From positions 1-64,000 of the forward strand of contig NZ_JAUCBM010000010.1 in NCBI RefSeq assembly GCF_030362795.1: DNA of 64,000 nt, given 5' to 3'. Below the pieces are notes generated by a model that ran no database searches, had not been told where the DNA came from, and was given only the letters and a program-made list of their open reading frames with translations. Source of the stretch: Pseudochrobactrum kiredjianiae (GTDB lineage: Bacteria; Pseudomonadota; Alphaproteobacteria; Rhizobiales; Rhizobiaceae). How positions within the stretch are numbered: position 1 is the first letter of the stretch; each line of letters starts with the position of its first letter. Shown piece after piece: positions 44,201 through 52,515 of the stretch. A program made the position numbers and the translations under genes.

Positions 44201-44648
44201 TGAATTGCCTGCAGAACAGCAACAGATGATCCGCAAAGCGCGTCATCGCGATGCGATGCTTGAGGGGCGTCGTATTCTCGTCGTTGAGGATGACATCCGT
44301 AACGTTTACGCACTCACGAATATATTGGAGCCGCGTGGTGCCCAGGTCATTATTGCCCGCAACGGCCAGGAGGCTATCGAAGTACTCAATCGGTCGCTCG
44401 AAAATGCCGAGGCACGTATTGATCTTGTATTGATGGATGTGATGATGCCTGTCATGGATGGATTGACAGCTACAAAGGAAATTCGTCGAAATCCAACCTG
44501 GAAGAAACTGCCAATTGTAACGCTGACGGCCAAAGCGATGCCTGATGATCAGCAACGCTGTATTGAAGCCGGCGCAAATGACTACATGGCGAAGCCGCTG
44601 GATGTTGATAAACTCTTGTCACTTGTTCGGGTCTGGATGCCGAAATGA
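41217..44648 (+). CDS. Hybrid histidine kinase: CHASE3-GAF-coiled coil-HisKA-HATPase-three receivers
   Basis: A 1143-residue membrane sensor kinase. TM1 (about 15-40), a CHASE3 sensor domain (about 45-185, QDAETGQRGYLLTGEVSYLA), TM2 and a GAF-like domain (about 230-380) are followed by a long Gln/Glu-rich coiled coil (about 385-475). HisKA has the phospho-acceptor His485 (SHELRTPLN). HATPase has NLLANALKFTE, DSGIGIS and FGGTGLGLSIS. The three receiver domains carry acceptor Asp800, Asp922 and Asp1074. The second receiver has KGAKS in place of the usual KP. It starts at ATG 41217 and overlaps cheR by four bases. Confidence 0.93.
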   Translation: MKTSHRFIRSGRLLGLDFGVAMGLAAALLFFAISGVLTYFNFQGIREANQKIVQTHQAIVSLQSLLSKLQDAETGQRGYLLTGEVSYLAPYQTARSAIDNEIAKVAERTGENLAQSERLDSLKQHVNAKLGELADAIALRRSGGFDAALTLVRSDRGKLEMDAIRDGIDAMSEVENNVRSERLSEMAKAQQQALISTVLAAVLGIILTLVVGYLIRNASLRQYRDEWLQTGEIGLASATIGDQRIDDLGKNILDYLTQYTGAVAGAFFSGSGGQYRLGAVLGVPDTNSVPEAFATRQGLLGQAAAKGDLIVLNDVPDGYLAFGSALGRDKPRHLVIIPAALNGTVNSVVELGFLERVDENVMTLLKRAAETIAESVQAAAYRDELQNLLEETQQQSEELQAQGEELRVSNEELEEQSRVLKESQSRLEQQQAELEQTNSQLEEQANQLELQRSDLERAHASVQTKAEELERSSQYKSDFLANMSHELRTPLNSSLILAKLLADNPDDNLTQEQVKYARTIQSSGNDLLHLINDILDLSKIEAGHVEIHPEVTPLARLSTGLKQLFQPLADEKDLKLVIDIDDRLPKSLVTDPQRLEQILKNLLANALKFTERGQVTLSIRLQEGQQISFSVKDSGIGISSDQLKSIFEAFHQADSTISRRFGGTGLGLSISRQLARLLGGAIRVESTLGEGSNFTVTLPLQYEPGGNSALPLTQIVAAGETPTNMPVTSKILPQPYHLEDDRDALTDDKRVLLVIEDDDTFAAIVRDLSREMGFHSVVARTAEEAVRLAREFSPNAIVLDVGLPDESGLSVLDRLKNDVRTRHIPIHVISAGDHTRTAYALGAVGYLNKPVSREELVNVLSQLQNRITKRVHKVLIVEDDERQREAVAKLLSSSDVETTTAGNVAECLDLLREQTFDCMVLDLSLPDESGFSLLETLSNETAYAFPPVIVYTGRELSSESEQKLRRYSKSIIIKGAKSPERLLDEVSLFLHQIISELPAEQQQMIRKARHRDAMLEGRRILVVEDDIRNVYALTNILEPRGAQVIIARNGQEAIEVLNRSLENAEARIDLVLMDVMMPVMDGLTATKEIRRNPTWKKLPIVTLTAKAMPDDQQRCIEAGANDYMAKPLDVDKLLSLVRVWMPK

Positions 44649-45484
44649 CAGGGCCATTTGAGCACGGCTCCGCTGAAGAAATTGAGATCCGGTTGTTGCT
44701 GGAGGCACTGTACCTTCGATACCATTATGACTTCCGAAGCTATTCGCTTAGTTCGATCAAGCGTCGGCTTCGGCAGGCACGCGAACAGATGGGCTTTGCC
44801 AGTTTTTCTGCGATGCAGGAAAGTGTGTTGCATGATGCAAATATGCTTCCGCATTTGCTGCGCTACCTCACAGTTCAAGTCAGCGATATGTTCCGTGATC
44901 CAAGCTATTTTCGAGCCATTCGCGAGCATGTTGTGCCGCATTTGCGAACTTATCCCTCACTCAAGGTTTGGATTGCTGGATGCTCGAGTGGCGAGGAGCT
45001 TTACTCCATGGTCATTCTTTTTCGTGAAGAGGGTTTGGAGGAGCGAACGCTCTTTTACGCCACCGATATTAATCCGGAGGCACTCCAAGCGGCCGAGGCC
45101 GGTGTCTATCCGATTGATCGCGTGCAGTCGTTCACTTCCAATCACCAGCAATCAGGCGGTTTGACATCGCTATCTGACTATTATCAAGCTGCATATGGTA
45201 GGGTTTCGTTTGATAGGTCACTGCGTCGAAACGTTGTGTTCTCGGATCACAGCCTCGCTACCGATGCTGTTTTTGGAGAGATGCACCTGATTTCATGCCG
45301 CAACGTGCTCATCTATTTTGATCACGACCTGAAAAATCACGTACTGGGCTTGTTCAAAAGTTCCTTAGCCCATCGTGGATTTCTTGGATTGGGGGCAAAA
45401 GAAAGCGTACGCTTTTCTCGTTACGCGGACACATTCGCTGATTTTGTGCGTGAGGATAAAATTTATCAGAAGGTTTCGTCATGA
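44645..45484 (+). CDS. CheR-type protein-glutamate methyltransferase
   Basis: It transfers methyl groups from S-adenosylmethionine to Glu side chains. The 279-residue protein has the N-terminal all-helical domain (SYSLSSIKRRLRQAREQMGF) and the SAM-binding domain (WIAGCSSGEELYSMVILFRE, then LFYATDINPEALQAAEAGVY; ISCRNVLIYFD). No chemoreceptor is nearby, so it probably modifies the neighbouring kinase, whose coiled coil is Gln/Glu-rich. It overlaps both neighbours by four bases (ATGA). Confidence 0.92.
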   Translation: MTGPFEHGSAEEIEIRLLLEALYLRYHYDFRSYSLSSIKRRLRQAREQMGFASFSAMQESVLHDANMLPHLLRYLTVQVSDMFRDPSYFRAIREHVVPHLRTYPSLKVWIAGCSSGEELYSMVILFREEGLEERTLFYATDINPEALQAAEAGVYPIDRVQSFTSNHQQSGGLTSLSDYYQAAYGRVSFDRSLRRNVVFSDHSLATDAVFGEMHLISCRNVLIYFDHDLKNHVLGLFKSSLAHRGFLGLGAKESVRFSRYADTFADFVREDKIYQKVSS

Positions 45485-46047
45485 CGGTCTCCAAAACGCA
45501 GGCCGTAGTCATCGGTGCGTCGGCGGGAGCCTTTGATGCATTGTCGGCAATCCTGCCCTCTCTCCCTATCAGTTTCCAATTGCCTGTAATGGTTGTGGTG
45601 CATCTTCCGCCAGACAAGCGCAGCTTGATGGCCGGTCTTTTTCGGCACAAATGCAATCTGTTAGTGGAAGAGGCAGAAGATAAGCAGCCACTGTGTTCTG
45701 GCACAATTTATTTCGCGCCACCTGATTATCATATGCTTGTTGAAAGGGATCATACACTGTCGCTTTCCCAAGATGCGCCAGTTCTCTATTCGCGCCCATC
45801 TATCGACGTTCTTTTTGAAAGCGCGTCCGATATCTTCGGATCCACACTTCTGGGCATCGTGCTAACAGGGGGCAATGAAGACGGTGCCAAGGGTTTACAA
45901 TCTATAACGGCGGCAGGTGGTAAAGCACTTGTTCAGGACCCCCAAAGCGCTTTCGTACCGACGATGCCAGAAGCTGCTATCACGTCTTGTCCGGATGCCA
46001 AAATTTTATCGCTTAAAGCGATAGCGCAATATTTGAGAGAGGTTTAG
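45481..46047 (+). CDS. CheB-type methylesterase, no receiver domain
   Basis: It removes methyl or amide groups added to Glu/Gln. The 188-residue protein is the catalytic domain alone. The Ser lies in VIGASAGAFDAL (about residue 14), the His in VVVHLPPDKRS (about 41) and the Asp in TGGNEDGAKGL (about 133). Lacking the usual N-terminal receiver, its activity is not controlled by phosphorylation in the standard way. It overlaps cheR by four bases and is followed after eight bases by the HWE kinase. Confidence 0.92.
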   Translation: MTVSKTQAVVIGASAGAFDALSAILPSLPISFQLPVMVVVHLPPDKRSLMAGLFRHKCNLLVEEAEDKQPLCSGTIYFAPPDYHMLVERDHTLSLSQDAPVLYSRPSIDVLFESASDIFGSTLLGIVLTGGNEDGAKGLQSITAAGGKALVQDPQSAFVPTMPEAAITSCPDAKILSLKAIAQYLREV

Positions 46048-46055
46048 GTCAACAC

Positions 46056-47114
46056 ATGGAACCCATTTCGTTTCTTCTCGTTGACGATCTTGAGGAAAAT
46101 CTTATCGCATTGGAGGCGTTGCTTCGTAGGGAGGGTTTGAGGATACTGAAAGCCAATTCTGGTGATCAGGCACTTGAACTCCTTCTTCAACACGATATTG
46201 CTCTTGCTCTTGTCGATGTTCACATGCCTGGGCTTGACGGTTTTCAGCTCGCAGAACTAATGCGCGGAAACGAGCGCACCCGTCACGTTCCAATTATTTT
46301 CGTAACGGCTGGTGGTAGTGGACAGCGACGCTTTCAGGGTTATGAAGCAGGAGCAGTAGACTTCATACAGAAACCTATCGAACCCGATATCTTGCGCAGC
46401 AAGGCCGATGTTTTTTATGAATTATTTCGGCAGCGTCAACAGCTTGCTTTTCAACGCGACGAACTCGCTGTTCAGGCTGCGGCCTTGCGCCAATCAGCGC
46501 AGGAAAAAGACATTCTTCTTCAGGAAATCAATCACCGCATTAAAAACTTGTTTGGCTTGACATCTGGCTTGATATCACTCAGCGCTCGATCCACAGACAA
46601 CATAGATGACCTTGTCACCAACTTGCGGTCTCGCATGCAAGCCCTTGCGCGCGCGCACGAACTCACCCTTCCTATACCCGGAACGAATGAAGCCAACGAG
46701 AGATCCACATCCGTGGTGGCGCTTATTGAAGCCATCCTCGCACCGCACATTAGCGAACAAAAGTCGGCTGTTACAATTACCGGAACCGATGCAGTCCTTT
46801 CCGGTAAGGCACTGACGTCCCTGGCTCTTTTGTTGCACGAGTTGACCACGAACTCTGCAAAGTATGGCGCGCTTTCTTCACCAGAAGGCCAACTGGCGAT
46901 TGAGATTAATCTGGAAGCAGAACTCCTTCACCTTCATTGGAGAGAGATAGGCGTTAAAATGCTATCCAAACAACCTGAGCGTCAAGGATTTGGGGCCACG
47001 CTTGAAAAGGCCACTGTGCAAGGTTTGAATGGGAAGATCTCTCGTGATTGGTGTCCAGATGGATTGTCTTTGGTTCTTAAAGTTCCATCAGCCCAACTTA
47101 ATGCCCATCTTTAA
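46056..47114 (+). CDS. Response regulator-HWE histidine kinase
   Basis: A 352-residue soluble protein. An N-terminal receiver domain (about 1-125) has the acceptor Asp in ALVDVHMPGLDG and Lys in FIQKPIEPD. It is followed by a short coiled coil and an HWE/HisKA_2 kinase (about 155-350). The phospho-acceptor His is in EINHRIKNLFGL, the N box in LLHELTTNSAKYGAL and the family W-x-E in LHWREIG. HWE kinases often feed PhyR in the general stress response, which would fit the EcfG promoters in this window. That link is an inference. Confidence 0.92.
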   Translation: MEPISFLLVDDLEENLIALEALLRREGLRILKANSGDQALELLLQHDIALALVDVHMPGLDGFQLAELMRGNERTRHVPIIFVTAGGSGQRRFQGYEAGAVDFIQKPIEPDILRSKADVFYELFRQRQQLAFQRDELAVQAAALRQSAQEKDILLQEINHRIKNLFGLTSGLISLSARSTDNIDDLVTNLRSRMQALARAHELTLPIPGTNEANERSTSVVALIEAILAPHISEQKSAVTITGTDAVLSGKALTSLALLLHELTTNSAKYGALSSPEGQLAIEINLEAELLHLHWREIGVKMLSKQPERQGFGATLEKATVQGLNGKISRDWCPDGLSLVLKVPSAQLNAHL

Positions 47115-47200
47115 AATTAAATTTAAAAATAGTCAGTTGGCGAGGGATCGTTTTAGCTTGATGCGTGTTGTCAGTTTGAAAAGCATTTTAAGGAAATTTA

Positions 47201-47614
47201 ATGACTGACAATAGCATTCCCTATGCCCTGGTGGCTGAAGATGACGTAATAATTCGTATGGATGCCATAGATATTCTAGAAACAGCAGGTTTTCGCATCA
47301 TAGAAGCCAGTAATGTCGAAGAAGCATTAAAATTGCTGAATGACGATGCAGAAAAATTCGATCTTTTGTTCACAGACGTACAAATGCCGCCAAGTGAGCA
47401 GACTGGCTTTGATCTCGCGCGTCATTGTTCAAAACATTGGCCTCACATAAGAATTTTAATTGCTTCCGGGATGATGGTGTCAGAAGACAATGATGTACCT
47501 GATGGAGCGATTTTTGTAAGAAAGCCATTCTGTGCGCACGTGATCTATAATCATCTTCAAGTTATTCTGCCTGACAGTAAGAGACCTGAGCTACTAAAAA
47601 AAATGGTTATTTAA
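47201..47614 (+). CDS. Single-domain response regulator
   Basis: A 137-residue receiver without an output domain. The acidic pocket is EDD near residue 10, the acceptor Asp lies in LLFTDVQMPPSE (about 59) and the switch Lys in FVRKPFC (about 104). It lies 86 bases after the HWE kinase and is its likely phosphate acceptor or sink, as is common beside HWE kinases. The start has a weak AAGGAAA site. Confidence 0.9.
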   Translation: MTDNSIPYALVAEDDVIIRMDAIDILETAGFRIIEASNVEEALKLLNDDAEKFDLLFTDVQMPPSEQTGFDLARHCSKHWPHIRILIASGMMVSEDNDVPDGAIFVRKPFCAHVIYNHLQVILPDSKRPELLKKMVI

Positions 47615-48029
47615 TTTAATCCTTAAAGAAAACGCTCGGAGCGTGAATATAACCCTTCTTGCTCACTTTTCAGATCAACACTGCCTTGAACTGAATAAGC
47701 GAGCGAAATTACCGTGGAAGGTACATCTCCTCTATACTTTTTTGAAAGTTTACCCTAATCATAAAGCCAATATTGTCTGGTTAAATTCGCAACACGACTT
47801 TGGTACGTGTAACGTGTCCATCTTTCAAAGTGAATTGTACTGACATACCTGAAGATCGGGGGAAACCGTACTCAATTACGTTACAATTATTAAGAATGCC
47901 TGTCTCCCAGATGTGTTTGAAAATAATGCGGATCAATTAAATCCGGTGAATAAACCTTCTGAGTGCCTCACTTATTTGCTCGATAGCAGATATTGTGAAA
48001 CTGATAGAATGTCCCAAATAGCTTTGGAC
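47615..48029. other. Region without a supported gene
   Basis: An open plus-strand frame at 47643-47843 starts without a ribosome site and matches nothing I know. Confidence 0.35.
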
Positions 48030-48480
48030 CCATTTCGATCATTATAAATCGGGAGCTGACAAGGTTCGCGCCATCTGCGATTTTGTAAACTCACATTTGA
48101 AATTCTCATATGGATCCGCCTGTTAAACGCGAACCCCACTTGAGACCTAAAATGAGCGAGTGGGTGGGTGCAGAGATTTCGCGCACTTGGCTATTACGCT
48201 CTGTCGTGAACTCAATATGCCCCTGCGCTATGCAAACGGTTTTATGGGCGCTATTGGAGTTCCCGCTGATCCATCACCAATGGACTACAATGCTTGGGTT
48301 GAAGTTTACCTCGATGGAAGGTGGTTTACTGTTGATGCCCGTCATAACCAGCCAAGGATAGGGCGGATTCTCGTGGCGCGTGGCAGAGACGACAGCGACA
48401 TTCCGCTATTTTCAACCTTTGGGTCGCATTAGCTTAACAGGTTTGAAGTATGGACCGAAGAATACAAAGGCCTCAATACA
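48030..48480 (+). pseudogene. Transglutaminase-like protein, decayed
   Basis: The frame reads KVRAICDFVNSHLKFSYGSA, then meets TAA at 48124 and again at 48148, and continues NERVGGCRDFAHLAITLCRE with the catalytic Cys kept. Further on, DYNAWVEVYLDGRWFTVDAR has Asn where the catalytic His should be (normally HAW). It ends RIGRILVARGRDDSD and a stop at 48430. Two nonsense codons and the lost His show a dead gene. An IS3 element follows nearby. Confidence 0.85.
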
Positions 48481-48814
48481 AATATCAGCAATCACACCCG
48501 CCCATTGCGTTTAACAACTGCGCCCTTTGGGCCAGCTGGGCGATCCCCGTATAATTTTAGGCGTGAGTCAATTTAGTAATGCTCTTATTTAAAAATGTGA
48601 CATTTATCCTCAAACGCATTGTTGAAACATCGAATAGATTTTCCAAGGCTTTTGGTGCTTATCATCTTTTTCTTCCTGCTTCTTAGTCTATCAATTCATG
48701 ATAGGGCGTTATGCTAGGTTGGGTTCTATTCTATTAATAATGCCCTCCGGATCTCGACGCTGATTTCAGAGTACTGTGGACTTGCACCGGTTGTTTTCCG
48801 GTCATGTGCTCATG

Positions 48815-49672
48815 TTATGCGGCTTTTTTCTCGAAGGCCACAGGTGATTTCCAGCCGAGCGTTGAATGTCTTCGGCGTGGATTATAAAAACCGTTTATAT
48901 ATTCGAAGATTGCAACCTCAACATCACGCCTGGTTTGCCAGCGCCTGCGCCAAACCAGCTCTGCCTTTAATGATTTAAAGAAACTTTCTACTGCAGAATT
49001 ATCGAAGCAATTACCTTTCCCGCTCATTGATGGCACCAGTTTGTGCTGACGTAAAAGCTTCTGATAGTCATGGGCGCAGTATTGGCTTCCGCGGTCTGTG
49101 TGTTGAATACAACCCGGGGGTGGTTTGCGTAAAGCCAACGCCATATTAAGTGCCCTCAGTGCGAGATCCTGCTTTAATCGATCACTGATTGCCCATCCAA
49201 TCACTCGGCGTGAATACAGATCAAGGATAACTGCAAGATAGACCCATCCTTCTCTGGTCCAAACATAAGTGATATCGCCTGCCCATTTCTGGTTGGTTGC
49301 GCTCGTGCTAAAGTCTTGCTTCAATAGGTTTGGTGTGATGTTGAAGGTATGATTACTATCAGTTGTACGTTTGAATTTGCGCGTTCGAACAACAGTAATG
49401 TTATTTTGACGCATCAAACGCCCGACCCGACGCTGTCCGACCTGCAGGCCCAGCGCTTTCAATTCTTCTGTCATACGTGGCCTGCCATAACTTCCCAGAC
49501 ACAGCCGATGCTGCTCGCGTATATGCGCCAGAAGAATAAGATCACGGCGCTGGCGTAGTGATGGAGGACGGCGTTTCCAAGCGCGTAAGCCGCGATCTGT
49601 TACACCCATCAAAAGGCATATGCGTGAACGTGAGAGGAAACCACGGTAATCCGTAATAAACTGAAATCTCAC
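48815..49672 (-). CDS. IS3-family transposase OrfB (copy C, DDE)
   Basis: A 285-residue integrase-domain protein with D in WAGDITYVW, D in QHTDRGSQY and E in NSAVESFFKSL, all intact. It overlaps orfA by four bases and lies in the -1 frame, so it is made as an OrfAB fusion or by coupling. An HTH_21-like part (HIREQHRLCLGSYGRPRMTE) lies near the N-terminus. Confidence 0.95.
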   Translation of the reverse strand: MRFQFITDYRGFLSRSRICLLMGVTDRGLRAWKRRPPSLRQRRDLILLAHIREQHRLCLGSYGRPRMTEELKALGLQVGQRRVGRLMRQNNITVVRTRKFKRTTDSNHTFNITPNLLKQDFSTSATNQKWAGDITYVWTREGWVYLAVILDLYSRRVIGWAISDRLKQDLALRALNMALALRKPPPGCIQHTDRGSQYCAHDYQKLLRQHKLVPSMSGKGNCFDNSAVESFFKSLKAELVWRRRWQTRRDVEVAIFEYINGFYNPRRRHSTLGWKSPVAFEKKAA

Positions 49673-49965
49673 GGCTTTTGAGCCGCGAAGAATATTGCAG
49701 CCTTTTTTAAAATTTCCCTCTCCTCGCGAAGTATGCGGTTCTCTTTACGCAAACGCTCATTCTCACGCAGAAAATCAGCATCGTGTGCCGGAACCTTAGC
49801 CTCATCGGAAATACTTGCGATCCATTTCCCAAGTGTCGAAAGACCAATACTTAAATCCGATGCAACTTGACGGCGCGTCAAGCCACTAGTGAGCGCAATG
49901 CGAACCGCATCACGCTTGAACTCATCACTATGTTTTAACGACATATAGGGTCTCCTTGATGACAA
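49669..49965 (-). CDS. IS3-family transposase OrfA (copy C)
   Basis: A 98-residue helix-turn-helix protein (KRDAVRIALTSGLTRRQVAS, then LSIGLSTLGKWI) with a C-terminal leucine zipper (ENERLRKENRILREEREILK). In the codons for Leu-Lys-Lys the minus strand has A-AAA-AAG (49702-49708), the canonical slippery heptamer for -1 frameshifting in this family, in the correct phase. Confidence 0.95.
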   Translation of the reverse strand: MSSRRPYMSLKHSDEFKRDAVRIALTSGLTRRQVASDLSIGLSTLGKWIASISDEAKVPAHDADFLRENERLRKENRILREEREILKKAAIFFAAQKP

Positions 49966-50035
49966 CTATTGCTCTCAAAAAGACCGGAACGAAACCGATG
50001 CAAGTCCACTGTACCTTGAAAATCAAAACTCCCTT

Positions 50036-50060
50036 GGAACAAATTTTAGTGATTATCGTT
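50036..50060 (+). promoter_or_regulatory. EcfG-type general stress promoter (CsbD)
   Basis: GGAAC (50036-50040), 16 bases, CGTT (50057-50060), 44 bases before the CsbD start. It is an exact match to the consensus. Confidence 0.82.
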
Positions 50061-50103
50061 CTTATAATAGAGTACAAAATAGTAGTTTAGGGAGATATTT
50101 AAA

Positions 50104-50295
50104 ATGAGCAGTACCTCAGATAAGGTATCCGGCAAGGCTAACGAAATCGCTGGTAAGGCTAAGCAGTCAATTGGCAAAGCCATTGATAACAAAGAGATGC
50201 AAGCCAAAGGGCTGGCTCAGGAAGCCAAGGGCGATGCACAGCAGGCCAAGGGTAAGGCAAAAGATGCCGTAAAGAGCGTTATCGATAAAGCCTAA
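50104..50295 (+). CDS. CsbD family stress protein
   Basis: A 63-residue hydrophilic, Lys/Ala-rich protein with the repeating pattern of CsbD (KVSGKANEIAGKAKQSIGKA, then AQEAKGDAQQAKGKAKDAV). CsbD proteins accumulate in general stress; the molecular role is unknown. GGGAG precedes the ATG. It has its own exact EcfG promoter and a strong terminator, so it is a single-gene stress unit. Confidence 0.93.
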   Translation: MSSTSDKVSGKANEIAGKAKQSIGKAIDNKEMQAKGLAQEAKGDAQQAKGKAKDAVKSVIDKA

Positions 50296-50312
50296 TCGAT
50301 TGTGCCCCGTGG

Positions 50313-50343
50313 AAAAGCTTACTGCTTTAAGCAGTAAGCTTTT
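50313..50343 (+). terminator. Intrinsic terminator after csbD-like gene
   Basis: A perfect 14-bp stem (AAAAGCTTACTGCT and its complement) with a 3-base loop, ending in a T-run. Confidence 0.9.
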
Positions 50344-50518
50344 TGTGCATCGTGGTGAACCCGATATCTGGTTTACTTTGTCGAAGAGCGGCAGTTGTAC
50401 AAATTAAAGCCCAGTCAATATTTTCGTCGCCAACACTCTTTTCAAATACTTTGCTATTTTAAATGCCAGCTCTACCTAACAATTTGCGGAATAAGAACAC
50501 GAACTAATAAGAGGCATC

Positions 50519-52447
50519 ATGCAGCGCGGACTTGGACGTGGTAACCACTCTTTAGCTGTAGCGCCCGAACAATCACGGTTGCCCGCACTTGCTGCCGTCG
50601 CTGCAGTCGTTGCTATCCTCTATTTTGCTCAGGATGTGTTTTTACCCTTAGCCATTGCTGTACTTTTAACCTTCATGCTGGCGCCGATTGTCTCTTTTCT
50701 CAGACGTATTGGTTTGCCGCGTTTGCCTGCCATAATTACCAGCGTTACTGCCGGGTTTCTGATTATTGGGCTGTTTGGTGCAATTCTGGCATTTCAGGTC
50801 AATGAAGTCGGTCAGAACATCGCGACCTATCAATATAATATCATCGAAAAAATTCGTACGCTAAAAGAAACTGGCACCGATAATGGTCTTCTTAATCGCC
50901 TGAATAGCTTTGCAGAACGTATTGGCACGGAAATTAGTCAGGACGAGGAAAAAACAACCGATACGGCCGTCTCAGGACAGCCTGAGCGTAAGCCCATTCT
51001 AGTGGAAATATTTTCACAGCGAAATCCCGTTCAAACGCTTGAAACAATCGTAGGGCCGCTTATCGGGCCGCTAGCTACTCTGGGACTTGTTATTGTGGTG
51101 GTGGTCTTCATGCTTCTCGAGAGAGAAGAATTACGAGATCGCTTTATTCGTCTGGTGGGCCATGGCGATCTGCATCGCACGACGTCAGCTTTACAGGAGG
51201 CGGGCACGCGTGTGGGGCGCTATCTGCTCACACAGCTCGTCGTGAATATTAGCTATGGTGTGCCCCTGGGCATAGGGCTTTGGATTTTAGGAGTTCCGAA
51301 CGCACTTTTGTGGGGAATGCTGGCAATTGTCTTGCGATTTGCGCCATATATTGGGCCGGTGATCGCAGCGATAATGCCACTCTTTCTGGCATTTGCCATA
51401 GCACCTGGATGGGATCTTCTTTTATGGACCATCGCGCTTTTTGTTCTGATCGAACTCATCAGCAACAATGTAATTGAGCCGTGGCTCTATGGATCGCGAA
51501 CCGGCCTGTCGCCTTTAGCAATTATCGTTTCTGCTATTTTCTGGACGTGGTTGTGGGGTCCTATTGGGTTGATACTCTCAACACCACTAACCGTATGTCT
51601 GGTCGTTCTGGGGCGCTATGTTCCGCAGTTTCGGTTTCTTGAAATTCTGTTTGGCTCAGAACCGGTACTCAATCCCGAAGAGAGGCTTTATCAACGACTT
51701 CTGGCTGGTGATCCTAATGAGGCCACCGACAACGCGCTTGAATTATTATCAGAGCAATTTTTAGTGGAATATTATGGCAACGTAGCCATTCCAGCGCTTC
51801 TTATTGCAGAACAGGATCGCATACGCGGCGTTCTCAGTGACACACAGCTACAACAGATTTCACAGAGTTCCAGAATACTGGTCGCAAATCTCAAGCAAAT
51901 AGCGGATGAAGAAGAGGATAATGAAGAAACTATATCTGTTGATGCATTTTCACACACCGAGGATGGCGAAACGTTGCAAATTCCTTCAGGTGAAAACAAA
52001 ACCATAATTTGTCTCGGCGGTCGTGGTCCTTGGGATGATGTGACGGCTGCAATGTTGGCGCAGGTTTTGTCGGCTCAGACGGCAGAAACCAAGGTCATTG
52101 ATCAGGAGCAATCTCAACCCAGTAAATTGGGCAAGGCAGACGTGGAGGGTGCCACAGCGATTGTTCTTTGCGTCTTGGGCTTAGACTCCGCACGTCGCGC
52201 CAAGTTTTCTTTACGGCGTTTGAGACGTCTCAATCCGGCGGCCCGTATCGGACTGGTACTATGGGAGACAACCACCAACGAGACGACATTTGATCGCAAG
52301 AAATTGCAACAGGAAAGCCAAGCTGATTTTCTGGCACTCAATCTCCTGGAAGCTACAATTGAATGTCTTTCCGATGCCAAGCCAGAAGTATTTGAAAATC
52401 CACGACCAATAATCTTAAGGAAGCTTCCCGGTAAACCGAACAGGTAG
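50519..52447 (+). CDS. AI-2E family transporter with long C-terminal extension
   Basis: A 642-residue membrane protein. The N-terminal 350 or so residues form an AI-2E/PerM-type exporter domain (PF01594) with about eight membrane segments: AVVAILYFAQDVFLPLAIAV near the start, later FAPYIGPVIAAIMPLFLAFA and NVIEPWLYGSRTGLSPLAII. The last 280 or so residues are cytoplasmic, acidic and then Rossmann-like (KTIICLGGRGPWDDVTAAML; IVLCVLGLDSARRAKFSLRR). The family exports signals or ions; the substrate here is unknown. It stands alone behind the csbD terminator. Confidence 0.9.
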   Translation: MQRGLGRGNHSLAVAPEQSRLPALAAVAAVVAILYFAQDVFLPLAIAVLLTFMLAPIVSFLRRIGLPRLPAIITSVTAGFLIIGLFGAILAFQVNEVGQNIATYQYNIIEKIRTLKETGTDNGLLNRLNSFAERIGTEISQDEEKTTDTAVSGQPERKPILVEIFSQRNPVQTLETIVGPLIGPLATLGLVIVVVVFMLLEREELRDRFIRLVGHGDLHRTTSALQEAGTRVGRYLLTQLVVNISYGVPLGIGLWILGVPNALLWGMLAIVLRFAPYIGPVIAAIMPLFLAFAIAPGWDLLLWTIALFVLIELISNNVIEPWLYGSRTGLSPLAIIVSAIFWTWLWGPIGLILSTPLTVCLVVLGRYVPQFRFLEILFGSEPVLNPEERLYQRLLAGDPNEATDNALELLSEQFLVEYYGNVAIPALLIAEQDRIRGVLSDTQLQQISQSSRILVANLKQIADEEEDNEETISVDAFSHTEDGETLQIPSGENKTIICLGGRGPWDDVTAAMLAQVLSAQTAETKVIDQEQSQPSKLGKADVEGATAIVLCVLGLDSARRAKFSLRRLRRLNPAARIGLVLWETTTNETTFDRKKLQQESQADFLALNLLEATIECLSDAKPEVFENPRPIILRKLPGKPNR

Positions 52448-52515
52448 GCTCTATGCATCATGTTTAAAACTATCAAAATTAAAATCAGCGATTATTAAGA
52501 GCGGATGACTTTCGA

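Larger units (their letters stand above)
48777..50008 (-). mobile_element. IS3-family insertion sequence (copy C)
   Basis: The ends TGGACTTGCACCGG and, inversely, TGGACTTGCATCGG bound 1232 bases. CTG flanks both sides directly (48774-48776 and 50009-50011), a clean 3-bp target duplication. OrfA and OrfB are intact, so this is the best candidate for an active element. Its right end lies 28 bases from the EcfG promoter of the CsbD gene. Confidence 0.95.

Noticed and set aside
47643-47843. 66-codon plus-strand ORF after the response regulator
   Set aside because: It has no ribosome site and no similarity to a known family, and it lies in AT-rich intergenic DNA.
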